Below, piece by piece: positions 45,896 through 54,926 of a stretch of DNA of 64,000 nucleotides. The stretch's first letter is position 1; each line of letters begins with the position of its first letter. The notes under the pieces are model-generated. The model searched no databases and had not been told where the DNA came from. It saw nothing but the letters and a program-made list of their open reading frames with translations. This DNA is from Agarilytica rhodophyticola. Its GTDB lineage: Bacteria; Pseudomonadota; Gammaproteobacteria; Pseudomonadales; Cellvibrionaceae. The stretch lies in assembly GCF_002157225.2 (NCBI RefSeq), contig NZ_CP020038.1, positions 248,001 through 312,000 of the forward strand. Reading direction: 5' to 3'. The position numbers and the translations under genes were made by a program.

Positions 45896-46576
45896 ATGGC
45901 TATACTCCGTACTTTAAGTGAAAAACCTTGGATTGATAAGCACACTGGTCCTGAGTTGTATGAGTCTCCCCTAGTAACAGACTTACATGCCAAGCAAATA
46001 GCTCTCAATATGTTGCTGGCGATTATTACTGTATTATTTACGCTGTTTATTGTTACTTTTTTAGCTCGATCTCAATATCCCGACTTTAAGGCATTATCAG
46101 CAGATGTCTGGCAGCCGTTTTACGATACTAGTCGTTTGTGGATTAACACTTCTCTTCTTGTAATAAGTAGCATTTTTATTCAACTAGCTATTTTTGCTCT
46201 GAAAAAAGAAAAGGTTAAGTATGCGTTATTATTCGTACTATTGTCTTTGATCTTCACGTTACAATTTCTATTCGCCCAATTATGGTTGGGTGTACATCTC
46301 TATGACCTTGGTTTTTATGTTACTTCAAATCCAGCCAATAGTTATTTTTATGTTTTTACCACTGTGCATGCGCTTCACTTAATAGGAGGGTTACTAGTGT
46401 TATTGCATGTTGTAGTTAGGTTCTGGCTTAAAAATAGCGAACAAAGGCTTTTAAATAGCCTTATTTTATGTAGCAAGTATATGCACTATTTACTTGTAAT
46501 TTGGTTAGCTCTATTTGCTTTAATGACAAGCTCCCCCGAAACGTATAAAACTCTAGCCGCTCTATGTGGATATTGA
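45896..46576 (+). CDS. coxC: cytochrome c oxidase subunit III, first copy
   Basis: Inner-membrane subunit III protein, 226 aa with five hydrophobic segments after a soluble start (KPWIDKHTGPELYESPLVTD). Family features include AQLWLGVHLYDLGFYVTSNP followed by FTTVHALHLIGGLLVLLHVV, the helix pair of subunit III with its conserved His residues. The first part is more divergent than in the second copy, and the pair may form a heterodimer. It starts 15 bp after coxA and ends 18 bp before the next subunit III gene. Confidence 0.86.
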   Translation: MAILRTLSEKPWIDKHTGPELYESPLVTDLHAKQIALNMLLAIITVLFTLFIVTFLARSQYPDFKALSADVWQPFYDTSRLWINTSLLVISSIFIQLAIFALKKEKVKYALLFVLLSLIFTLQFLFAQLWLGVHLYDLGFYVTSNPANSYFYVFTTVHALHLIGGLLVLLHVVVRFWLKNSEQRLLNSLILCSKYMHYLLVIWLALFALMTSSPETYKTLAALCGY

Positions 46577-46594
46577 TTTATAGGTGTAACTATT

Positions 46595-47275
46595 ATGCAA
46601 AGTACAAACAAAAATGAGGATTCCTTATCACAAAGTGGTTGGCAAAGTGTGGTGAGAGATTGGTCTGCTGATAAGCAGACATTTGATATGCACTGGGGCA
46701 AATTGATGATGTGGATCTTTCTGCTCGGTGATACCTTTATTTTTACAATATTTTTGACTGGGTATATGACAGTAAGAATAGGTGCTGTAGATCCCTGGCC
46801 CAGCCCTAGCTTGGTATTTGCTCTGGATATTTTTGGCGTTAACATGCCATTAATTCTTATTGCTATCATGACTTTCGTATTAATAACTAGCAGTGGCACC
46901 ATGGCTATGGCGGTAAACTTTGGTTATCGAGGTGATAAAAAGCGCGCAGCTCAGCTGATGATGCTTACTGCCTTATTTGGCGCGATGTTTGTAGGTATGC
47001 AGGCTTTTGAGTGGTCAAAGTTGATCTCCGAAGGTGTTAGGCCCTGGAGTAATCCTTTTGGCGCTGCACAATTCGGCTCCAGCTTTTTTATGATTACTGG
47101 GTTTCATGGCCTGCATGTGAGTGCTGGAGTTATTTACTTAGCTATTGTTGCTAACAAGGTACGCAAAGGCGATTACGAGAAAAAAGGCTATGCGATTGTT
47201 GAAATTACAGGTTTGTATTGGCATTTCGTAGATCTCGTTTGGGTATTTATTTTTGCTTTCTTTTATCTGTGGTAA
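46595..47275 (+). CDS. cytochrome c oxidase subunit III, second copy
   Basis: Heme-copper oxidase subunit III family protein, also 226 aa but not a recent duplicate of its neighbour. Membrane segments are seen at about 44-64, 80-100, 120-140, 155-175 and 205-224. It has the family ends GMQAFEWSKLISEG and FFMITGFHGLHVSAGVIYL, then HFVDLVWVFIFAFFYLW. The last is the typical C-terminal helix with its conserved His and Asp. Two subunit III genes side by side are typical of one lineage of bacterial oxidases, where one may be an assembly variant. Confidence 0.88.
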   Translation: MQSTNKNEDSLSQSGWQSVVRDWSADKQTFDMHWGKLMMWIFLLGDTFIFTIFLTGYMTVRIGAVDPWPSPSLVFALDIFGVNMPLILIAIMTFVLITSSGTMAMAVNFGYRGDKKRAAQLMMLTALFGAMFVGMQAFEWSKLISEGVRPWSNPFGAAQFGSSFFMITGFHGLHVSAGVIYLAIVANKVRKGDYEKKGYAIVEITGLYWHFVDLVWVFIFAFFYLW

Positions 47276-47328
47276 CGAGAGTTCATTAGTTCTATTAAAA
47301 GCCTATTTCGTATAGCGGAGAGATCACT

Positions 47329-47679
47329 ATGAGTGATGAATCAGATCAGCAACATCCATTTGCCATTTATATTAAAATATGGGTGTTACTTTTTGTACTG
47401 AGTACCTTTTCTTACTTGGTGGATTTCTTTCAGGTACAAGGATATATGAGATGGACACTTGTTATTATCTTTATGTTAATTAAAGCTGGATTGATAATGG
47501 CTATTTTTATGCACTTGCAGTGGGAAAGTACAGCGGTAAAATATCTTTTATTGCTGCCGCCTGTTGTGCTTTTAGTATTAATAGGTTTGATGGCCATTGA
47601 AGGTGATTACACTTACCTTTCGAGGCTAAATTTCTTTTCTGAAAGCAACAGTGTTTTTACAAGTCCGGGTAATCATTAA
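47329..47679 (+). CDS. cytochrome c oxidase subunit IV-like protein
   Basis: A 116-aa membrane protein with three hydrophobic segments (about 14-32, 39-57 and 72-90), the size and shape of prokaryotic COX4/CyoD-type subunit IV. The motif AGLIMAIFMHLQWES is characteristic of the second half. The soluble ends are short. It lies between the subunit III genes and the heme o synthase gene and is probably cotranscribed. Its role is in stability of the complex. Confidence 0.84.
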   Translation: MSDESDQQHPFAIYIKIWVLLFVLSTFSYLVDFFQVQGYMRWTLVIIFMLIKAGLIMAIFMHLQWESTAVKYLLLLPPVVLLVLIGLMAIEGDYTYLSRLNFFSESNSVFTSPGNH

Positions 47680-47718
47680 ATTAAGAGAACTTCAATATAA
47701 TAATAAGAGTATATTCAC

Positions 47719-48660
47719 ATGAACGAGCGCAAAATACCAAAAGAGTCCTCTATCTCGTCACCTTTAGTAGTTACCTCTGCGCTCAGTAAAATAGATATTG
47801 CTTTAATTAAACAATATTTGGAACTATGTAAACCAAAAGTAGTATTGTTACTTTTGATTACAGCAGTTGTCGGAATGCATTTGGCGTCCCCTTCATGGGT
47901 ATCTATAGATATATTATTAGTCGGTACTTTAGGCATTGGTTTGGCCGCCTGCGCGGCAGCAGTTGTCAATCATATTGTCGATGAGAAAATTGACATTCTC
48001 ATGTTAAGAACCCAAGGTCGCCCCATCCCTCAAGGAAAAATAGATCCTTACAAAGCGATTCTTTTTGCTGTAGTTATGGCTACTACATCCATGTTGTTGT
48101 TGATCGTATTTATAAATTTTTTAACGGCAGTATTAACGCTGGCAGGTCTAGTGGGTTACGCGTTTATCTATACCATGTATCTTAAACATGCTACACCGCA
48201 GAATATTGTTATTGGCGGCTTATCTGGTGCAATTCCTCCATTACTAGGCTGGACAGCAGTCACTAATAGCATTGATCGCGAAGCCATTGTATTAGTGATG
48301 ATTGTTTTTACTTGGACACCAGCACATTTCTGGGCTTTAGCGATTGACCGGGTGGAAGAGTATCGTAAAGCTAAAGTTCCTATGTTACCTGTAACACATG
48401 GAATTGAGTTCACCAAGTCCTATGTCATTTTCTATACATTATTACTATTTGTAGTAAGCCTAATCCCTTACTTTATTAAAATGAGTGGCTTATTTTATTT
48501 TGTTTGTGCAATAAGTTTGGGGGCATGGTTTGTTTTTTATTCAATAAAGTTAAAATTTTTCACTCAAGAAAAAACAGCCATTCAGACTTTCTTTGTTTCA
48601 ATTTATTACTTGTTTTACTTGTTTGCAGCCCTACTTATCGACCACTACATCAATATGTAA
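47719..48660 (+). CDS. cyoE: heme o synthase (protoheme IX farnesyltransferase)
   Basis: Inner-membrane prenyltransferase that farnesylates heme b to heme o, needed for A-type or O-type oxidases, 313 aa with about nine helices. The DxxxD-like motif NHIVDEKIDILMLRTQGRPI is present, followed by FIYTMYLKHATPQNIVIGGL and the second acidic loop AIDRVEEYRKAKVPMLPV. All are diagnostic. It lies 39 bp after the subunit IV gene. A heme a synthase (CtaA) is absent from the operon. Without it the enzyme would use heme o, unless ctaA is elsewhere. Confidence 0.93.
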   Translation: MNERKIPKESSISSPLVVTSALSKIDIALIKQYLELCKPKVVLLLLITAVVGMHLASPSWVSIDILLVGTLGIGLAACAAAVVNHIVDEKIDILMLRTQGRPIPQGKIDPYKAILFAVVMATTSMLLLIVFINFLTAVLTLAGLVGYAFIYTMYLKHATPQNIVIGGLSGAIPPLLGWTAVTNSIDREAIVLVMIVFTWTPAHFWALAIDRVEEYRKAKVPMLPVTHGIEFTKSYVIFYTLLLFVVSLIPYFIKMSGLFYFVCAISLGAWFVFYSIKLKFFTQEKTAIQTFFVSIYYLFYLFAALLIDHYINM

Positions 48661-48664
48661 AACA

Positions 48665-49342
48665 ATGAAACATAAGCTGATTGTACTTGTTATTTTTTTA
48701 TGCTCATTAACTTTCATAAGCGTTAATGTTCATACGCTATTCACAACAAAATCACCACCTAAGATTCAAGGCACTATTATTCCTAATGCTAGAGACCTAG
48801 AAGACTTCACCTTGCTCAATCACAATAATGAATATTTTACAAATGCAAACCTTAAAGGTAAGTGGAGTCTAGTTTCCTATGGTTTTACCGATTGCCCTGA
48901 TATTTGTCCGACAACGCTTAACAAGCTAGCACAAGTGAAAAATAAACTACATGAGCTTGGTAAATATCAAGATCTTAATATTCTTTTTTATAGTATTGAT
49001 CCTCAGCGAGATACCGTCGAACGTCTCGCACAATATGTTGCGTTTTTTAGTCCTGATTTTTTAGGATTGACGTGGCGATTGGATGCTGAGACAAACCATA
49101 TCGCCTTTGAAAAAAGTTTGGGAATAACTTCACTTATTACACCTCTCACACAAGAAGAAGCCGAAAACGACTATAAAGGATACAGTGTCAGCCATGGTGT
49201 GATGTTGTACCTATTAAATCCTGAGGGAAAACTTCAGGCCATATTCACACCAGAAACCAGCAAACATGGTATCCATAACTTCCTAATCGAAACCATTTAT
49301 CGTGATTATGTGGCAATTCGCTCCTACTTTGGGTTACATTAA
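48665..49342 (+). CDS. SCO1/SenC copper chaperone
   Basis: Membrane-anchored thioredoxin-fold protein that delivers copper to the CuA or CuB site of the oxidase. I chose the ATG at 48665, 4 bp after the cyoE stop; the frame from 48593 overlaps that gene and reads no family sequence. The product (225 aa) has an N-terminal membrane anchor (LIVLVIFLCSLTFISVNV) and the copper motif DCPDICPTT with two Cys. The conserved His is in SHGVMLYLLNPEGKL, with DFLGLTWRLDAETNH before it. It ends the operon. Confidence 0.9.
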   Translation: MKHKLIVLVIFLCSLTFISVNVHTLFTTKSPPKIQGTIIPNARDLEDFTLLNHNNEYFTNANLKGKWSLVSYGFTDCPDICPTTLNKLAQVKNKLHELGKYQDLNILFYSIDPQRDTVERLAQYVAFFSPDFLGLTWRLDAETNHIAFEKSLGITSLITPLTQEEAENDYKGYSVSHGVMLYLLNPEGKLQAIFTPETSKHGIHNFLIETIYRDYVAIRSYFGLH

Positions 49343-49446
49343 CTACGGTTTTAATAATGACAGTCATCAGCTAGCTCTTTGTATATGATGGTGTTTCTAT
49401 AGATCGAATACTGACAAGTTAATTAATAGGTTAAATCATAAGCCAA

Positions 49447-50229
49447 ATGAAAGTTACTGTTTGCCAAATAGACCCTCGTAACCATAACGATAATCCTCTA
49501 GTTAAGCAGCTCGATGATCTTGCTGAGCATATAAAAAGTGAAGATTCTGATTTTCTATTGTTACCAGAGATGGGCTTTTCTTCATGGTTGGCCGCAGATT
49601 ATAACGTCGATGTGACAAGATGGAATAAGGCGGTTAAGGATCATGATGAACATATTGCTAATTTATCTGCTCTGGGAGCAAGGGCTGTTGTCGGTACCCG
49701 CCCAGTTACAAAAGAAGATGGTAATCGACGCAATCAGGCATATATTTGGGATGAGGATCAAGAAGCGTTTGCTTTCCATGATAAATATTACCTACCTAAC
49801 GAGGAAGGTTATTGGGAACATAGATGGTATCAACGAGGCCCCAAGATCTTCGATATTGCACGTGCATTAGGTATGCGCATTGGCGTACAAATATGTACAG
49901 AAATGTGGTTTATGGAGTGGTCGAGGCACTATGGTGCATTGCGAGCTGACATGATTTGTGTACCAAGGGCAACGCCTCATGGTTCAGTTCATAAATGGCT
50001 AGCAGGTGGGCAGGCTGTGGCGGTATGTTCTGGAGCTTATTGCCTATCTTCCAACCTCTGGTGTCCCCCAGGAGATAAGGTTAATTGTGGCGGCCTTGCT
50101 TGGGTTGTTGACCCGGAAGGAAATATCTTGGCGCAAACAGATGAAAATAACCCATTTGCCACTGTCGGTATAGATCTTGAGTTTGCGCGGGAAAGTAAAA
50201 ATACTTATCCGCGCTATGTACCAGAATAA
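49447..50229 (+). CDS. carbon-nitrogen hydrolase, nitrilase superfamily
   Basis: Cytoplasmic C-N hydrolase of 260 aa, single domain. The catalytic triad is complete: Glu41 in LLLPEMGF, Lys113 in HDKYYLP and Cys150 in QICTEMWF. The segment YWEHRWYQRGPKIFDIARAL precedes the Cys strand. The length and motifs fit nitrilase-superfamily amidases or carbamoyl hydrolases better than long true nitrilases or cyanide dihydratases (about 330-370 aa). It lies 104 bp after the oxidase operon and about 9 kb from hcn. A cyanide-related role is only suggested by location. The substrate cannot be assigned. Confidence 0.85.
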   Translation: MKVTVCQIDPRNHNDNPLVKQLDDLAEHIKSEDSDFLLLPEMGFSSWLAADYNVDVTRWNKAVKDHDEHIANLSALGARAVVGTRPVTKEDGNRRNQAYIWDEDQEAFAFHDKYYLPNEEGYWEHRWYQRGPKIFDIARALGMRIGVQICTEMWFMEWSRHYGALRADMICVPRATPHGSVHKWLAGGQAVAVCSGAYCLSSNLWCPPGDKVNCGGLAWVVDPEGNILAQTDENNPFATVGIDLEFARESKNTYPRYVPE

Positions 50230-50294
50230 CTAAAGTGCGCCTGAGTAAATAAAGTGTATCTGAACCAATAACGGGTCTTAAAACTTTAAGAAAA

Positions 50295-51767
50295 TTACTT
50301 TAACCTCTTCACCAATTCTACTCGACGATTTAAACGCTTACCGGCATTTGATGTGTTGTTAGATTCTGGTGCATAAGGCCCTACACCCGCTGAAACTAGG
50401 CGCTGTTGGTTTATTTTATAATCTGATATTAAGGCGGTAACAACCGCTTGTGCCCGTCGTGAGGATAGCTGCTGATTATGTGCCAATGCACCGGTGTCGT
50501 CGGTATGACCCACAACATATAATAGAAGTGCCTTATCTTTATTAAGTAGCTCTGCTACAGCATCGAGTGTAGGTTTCGATTCTGGTTTTATCGTAGCTTT
50601 ATCTGTATCGAAGTAGATACCATAGAGTAAGGCTTTACCTTTCACCTCTAAATCTCGTTTTAGACTGTCAGCGTCAACTTCAATTAAGTCATCCTCGCTT
50701 GCCTCTAGTTCTACCACAGTTTGATTTATTGATACTTCATTACCATAGCCACCGATATATAATGAAAAATAAATATCGCCCTTTTTCGCTGGTTTTTTGG
50801 CAGATATAAAGTAAGGTTTATTACTGGAATTATAAATACTGCCTTCTATAGCAAGGCTGCCACCAAGTTTTTGTATTGCTTCTTTATTACCACACTTATC
50901 TAACTGACATTCAAATGTAATATCGAAATTTGCCTTTTCTATTGCATGACGATAATTTTGATAAACTTTTAATGTAGAGACATGTTGCATTTCATAGTCA
51001 TGTTTATAAATATCGCCAACTAGTGAAGCCTTTTCTATATTGCTATTCCCTGCGGCGTTAGTGGTAATTTTTACAGGTAGCTCAATGGATTCGTAGTCTG
51101 TCTTTTTATGTATTCTGACAGTAGAGCCTGGATAGCGGCTGATTAAGGGATGATCGATTTTCCGATCTTCTGCAGAAACACTGATTCGTTTATTCACCTG
51201 AGGTAGTTCTTTAAGATACTCCGTATTTACGTGTAATAAGTCTGATTGCAGGGCTTTTTCCTCAAGTATTACTTGCTGAATATTAAGCTCCTGCCCATAG
51301 CCACCAATAAAAGCTGTAACAATAACAGAACTATTGGCGGCTTGTTTTTCCGCTACTAGATAGTATGGCGTGTGATAATAGTTATACACCGAGCTATCAG
51401 GTGCTATTAAACCACCCAAATAGGCCGCTTGCTGATCATCTCCACAGGCGGATAATTTACATGTGTAGAGTAAAGAAAAGCCCGCACTGGTTAGAGCTTG
51501 TTGATAATTTTCAAAAACTTTGAGACTTGAGACGTCATTGAGTACATAGGTGTGGCGGGTTAAATCCCCGGTTTTAGAAAGTGACTTAAAAGTATAGGGT
51601 TTATCTGATCCTGTCATTTCACCTATAGGGAAGATAAAAGGCTCGTATTCGGTAAAACGAGAGGTGTATTCTTTAGATCCAGGATATGCCTTAAGTAAAG
51701 GATGATCTTTAGCCATTATCCCATTGGATAATAATATTAAAAGACAGGTAAGTATAAATTGTTGCAT
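50295..51767 (-). CDS. OmpA-domain protein with two DUF4892 units
   Basis: A 490-aa cell-envelope protein. I chose the ATG at 51767, with AGGA just upstream; the product then starts with a signal peptide (MQQFILTCLLILLSNGIMA). Two related units of about 175 residues (DHPLLKAYPGSKEYTSRFTE; DHPLISRYPGSTVRIHKKTD) each end in a VIVTAFIGGYGQELNIQQVI-like stretch, matching DUF4892. The C-terminal OmpA domain (about 385-490) has the peptidoglycan-binding motif VVGHTDDTGALAHNQQLSSR with RRAQAVVTALI after it. This would anchor the protein to the cell wall. Duplication within a single gene is clear. The role is unknown. Confidence 0.88.
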   Translation of the reverse strand: MQQFILTCLLILLSNGIMAKDHPLLKAYPGSKEYTSRFTEYEPFIFPIGEMTGSDKPYTFKSLSKTGDLTRHTYVLNDVSSLKVFENYQQALTSAGFSLLYTCKLSACGDDQQAAYLGGLIAPDSSVYNYYHTPYYLVAEKQAANSSVIVTAFIGGYGQELNIQQVILEEKALQSDLLHVNTEYLKELPQVNKRISVSAEDRKIDHPLISRYPGSTVRIHKKTDYESIELPVKITTNAAGNSNIEKASLVGDIYKHDYEMQHVSTLKVYQNYRHAIEKANFDITFECQLDKCGNKEAIQKLGGSLAIEGSIYNSSNKPYFISAKKPAKKGDIYFSLYIGGYGNEVSINQTVVELEASEDDLIEVDADSLKRDLEVKGKALLYGIYFDTDKATIKPESKPTLDAVAELLNKDKALLLYVVGHTDDTGALAHNQQLSSRRAQAVVTALISDYKINQQRLVSAGVGPYAPESNNTSNAGKRLNRRVELVKRLK

Positions 51768-52122
51768 TTTTCCTGAAATATTCAGAACTAACTTGAGTCG
51801 CTTATTAGTTAGATCAGTCAGAACCGTCATTATCACACAACTCCTTTAACTATTAACGTTAGGTCTAAATTACCTTGCAGGGTAAGTTTATGTCCAGGAA
51901 AATTTATAAATAGCTATAATAATTAAGCTGTCAAAGCGGTTTGTATTCTGTTTCTAATAACTAAAGCAAGAGTAGACAAATGTAATACTAGTGTATGGAA
52001 AATATTTATTTAATGAAATTAAAAAATAAGAATCTCATGGCCAAGCGCTATGCAAAAATATTAATTATTTTTGCATAGACTGGTGATAAATAATTTCTTA
52101 AATATGAAATAAGTAGTCGATA

Positions 52123-53457
52123 CTATACTTGCTGAAAGTCGTAGTAGCTACCTAATTGTAATAGCTGGGTAAGTGCATCAAGTGCGCGATAACAATCATC
52201 CATCAAGCTTGGGTCTGCTAAGTCGGCAGGTGCTATTTCATCTCGGTAATAAGTTTTCACCCAGGTTTGTAATTTATTTATTTGCCCTTCGTTTAGTATA
52301 AATGTCGGGTTAACTGCTGCAATTTCTTTGTCACTTAACACGACACGCAAACGCAAACAAGCTGGCCCACCGCCGTTACTCATACTTTGTCTGACATCGA
52401 CGAAATGTACCTCTCGGATAGGTTGGCTCTTATCCTCCATCAGGGTTGATAAGTAATTATTTACAGCTGCGTTATCTCGGCATTCGGTCGGTGCAATTAG
52501 GCACATTTTTGTCATATCGCCATCGGGGCTTGCCAATAGCTGACTGTTAAATAAGTAGCTACTAATCGCATCTTCAATACTGACATCCTTAGATGAAACC
52601 TCTAGCGCTTGAAAAGGTAGCTGTTCTACTAGTTGTGTAAAAATTTCGCTCTGCTGATTAGTATCGAAGGCTTCTTGGTGGAAAAATAACAGAGGGCCGT
52701 TACCTACGGCAACCACATCATTGTGGAATGCGCCAGCGTCGATAACATCCGGATGTTGCAGTAAGAATTTTGCCGTCTGTTCTATACCATGTTGTCTCGC
52801 TATCGCCTTGCTAGCGTGCAATGTTTGGCGGGCAGGAAAGCGCTGCGTGTGTGATTGACCATCGCGTCCATAGACAAATAAACCAACGCCTTTAGAGTCG
52901 TAGGACGAGCATAAACGCGTGTGATTAGCGGCACCCTCATCGGCAAACTCAGTATGGGAGTGGAGTGCCTCATGAACAGCAAAGTGTTCGCTATTGGAAA
53001 ATACTGTATTTAGGCACTTAAATGTTTCAGTGTGTTCTATTGAGCGATGATTAGTGGTTAATAAATTTGCCGGAGTTAAGTGTACGCGGCCATCTTCACT
53101 ATCAGGAGAAGGTGTTACTGTCGCTGCGTTTGCTGCCCACATAGATGAGGCTGAGTATATTAAGGGCAAGAAGTTTGGCTGTTGCTTGGCAACTTTATTT
53201 ATTATTTCGCTGTCGCTACCCGAGAAGCCAAGATTACGTAAAATATCTAAACGTGGACGTTGCTGCGGTAGCAAAAAACCTTGCTTATAACCCAAACGCA
53301 ACAGTGTTCGCATTTTCTCCAGGCCTTCTAATGCTGCTTGTTTAGGCTGGGAGACATGTTTGGCATTCTTAACCGATGCTAAATTACCTGCAGCGAGTCC
53401 TGCATAATTATGATTAGGGCCGATTAATCCATCGAAATTAGCTTCATAAAATTTCAT
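52123..53457 (-). CDS. astB: N-succinylarginine dihydrolase AstB
   Basis: Second enzyme of the arginine succinyltransferase pathway, converting N2-succinylarginine to N2-succinylornithine with release of ammonia and CO2. The 444-aa product starts YEANFDGLIGPNHNYAGLAA, the AstB signature. It has the later catalytic strands EALHSHTEFADEGAANHTRL (Asp/Glu/His) and SNGGGPACLRLRVVLSD (close to the Cys region near the C-terminus). The ATG overlaps the stop of astD (4 bp), so the genes are coupled. It is last in the minus-strand cluster. Confidence 0.95.
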   Translation of the reverse strand: MKFYEANFDGLIGPNHNYAGLAAGNLASVKNAKHVSQPKQAALEGLEKMRTLLRLGYKQGFLLPQQRPRLDILRNLGFSGSDSEIINKVAKQQPNFLPLIYSASSMWAANAATVTPSPDSEDGRVHLTPANLLTTNHRSIEHTETFKCLNTVFSNSEHFAVHEALHSHTEFADEGAANHTRLCSSYDSKGVGLFVYGRDGQSHTQRFPARQTLHASKAIARQHGIEQTAKFLLQHPDVIDAGAFHNDVVAVGNGPLLFFHQEAFDTNQQSEIFTQLVEQLPFQALEVSSKDVSIEDAISSYLFNSQLLASPDGDMTKMCLIAPTECRDNAAVNNYLSTLMEDKSQPIREVHFVDVRQSMSNGGGPACLRLRVVLSDKEIAAVNPTFILNEGQINKLQTWVKTYYRDEIAPADLADPSLMDDCYRALDALTQLLQLGSYYDFQQV

Positions 53458-54911
53458 CGCAGCCCTCTTACATTTTCTAAGTCAATATTTTGTGCTTGGT
53501 TTTTAGTACTATCGCCTTGGCTAATGGCTTGGGGCCAAGCGCAGTAATCGGCAGCATAATAAGCACTGGGGCGGTGATTGCCACTTGCACCGACACCACC
53601 AAAAGGTAACTCGCTAGAGGCTCCTGCGGTGGGTAAATTAACACTGACAACACCAGCTTTAATATGTTGTCTGAATTTTTCTTGTTCTGCTGGATTGTCG
53701 CTGATAATACCTGCAGCTAAACCAAAGCGCGTTGCATTAGCGAGTTTTATCGCTTCGTCAATATCTTTTACACGATAGACTTGAAGTAGCGGGCCAAAAT
53801 ATTCGTCGTCTGGAATATTTTCAACATTACTAACGTCCAAAATACCAGGAGACAAATACACAAGTGTTTCGTCAACGGCTTCCATTTTCTTAAGAGCCTG
53901 AGCACCCGACGATAACAACTCTTCTTGTACCTGTAATAGCTTTTCTGCTGCAGAACGATTAATAACTGGCCCCATAAAGGGGTCTTGTTGGTTGTTGTTA
54001 CCAATAATAATTCTGTTACAAGCCGCTATAAGTTTTTCAATAAGAACATCGGAGTTTTCAGACTCCACTAGTATAAGCCGACGAGTACATGTACAACGTT
54101 GTCCGGCACTTAAAAATGCGCTGTGTAACAGTGTATTAGCTGCAAGCTCTATATCTTCCACTTGGCTTGCAATAAAAGCATTGTTGCCACCCATTTCCAA
54201 GGCCAACATAATTTCGGGCTTTCCTGCTAGCTGTTGGTGAATTATTTTCCCTGTATTGTATGAGCCTGTGAATAATACACCATCAATATCACTTTTAACT
54301 AAAGCCTCTCCCACTTCTCTGGCGCCTTGAATTAAATTAATAACACCAGCAGGCAAGCCTGCCTTGATCCAGGCTTTTACAGTGACTTCGGCAGTGAGTG
54401 GTGTAAGTTCTGATGGCTTGAAAACAATACTGTTACCTGCAAGCAGCGCTGGGACAATGTGCCCGTTGGGTAAATGGCCTGGAAAATTAAATGGGCCAAA
54501 AACAGCCATCACACCATGGGCATGATGTGCGAGAGAAAAATTATTATGTGTTCGAGAACCCGCTCGCTCATCTTGTGCTTTAATACTAATGGCAACTTTA
54601 TTTGCCATTGCACCCACCTCTGTTAGTGCCTCCCACATAGGCTTGCCATTTTCTTGAGAAATAACCTGTGCTATTTCATTTTTCTCTGCATTTAATATTT
54701 CAGCGAATTTTTCTATGATTTTAATACGCTCTGGCAGTGGTGTATTTGCCCATTTGTATTGGGCAGCCTTAGCAGATGCAACGGCTTTTATTACTTGTTG
54801 TGTTGAAGAGGTTGTTTTCTGCCACAATACCTGGCTTTCGTCAGGTGTGCTGGACACTAGTTCGTAGCCTTCACCTTCAATCCATTCATTATCGATAAGT
54901 GTACTGTACAT
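53454..54911 (-). CDS. astD: succinylglutamate-semialdehyde dehydrogenase AstD
   Basis: NAD-dependent aldehyde dehydrogenase of the arginine succinyltransferase pathway, oxidising succinylglutamate semialdehyde to succinylglutamate. The 485-aa product has the NAD motif GVMAVFGPFNFPGHLPNGHI, the Glu base in LALEMGGNNAF and the nucleophile Cys in AGQRCTCTRR. The sequence around IIHQQLAGKPEIMLALEMGG and SELPFGGVGASGNHRPSAYY is typical of AstD. The gene follows astA by 15 bp and overlaps astB, so it is part of one transcript. Confidence 0.94.
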   Translation of the reverse strand: MYSTLIDNEWIEGEGYELVSSTPDESQVLWQKTTSSTQQVIKAVASAKAAQYKWANTPLPERIKIIEKFAEILNAEKNEIAQVISQENGKPMWEALTEVGAMANKVAISIKAQDERAGSRTHNNFSLAHHAHGVMAVFGPFNFPGHLPNGHIVPALLAGNSIVFKPSELTPLTAEVTVKAWIKAGLPAGVINLIQGAREVGEALVKSDIDGVLFTGSYNTGKIIHQQLAGKPEIMLALEMGGNNAFIASQVEDIELAANTLLHSAFLSAGQRCTCTRRLILVESENSDVLIEKLIAACNRIIIGNNNQQDPFMGPVINRSAAEKLLQVQEELLSSGAQALKKMEAVDETLVYLSPGILDVSNVENIPDDEYFGPLLQVYRVKDIDEAIKLANATRFGLAAGIISDNPAEQEKFRQHIKAGVVSVNLPTAGASSELPFGGVGASGNHRPSAYYAADYCAWPQAISQGDSTKNQAQNIDLENVRGLR

Positions 54912-54926
54912 TTAAAACTACCTCAT

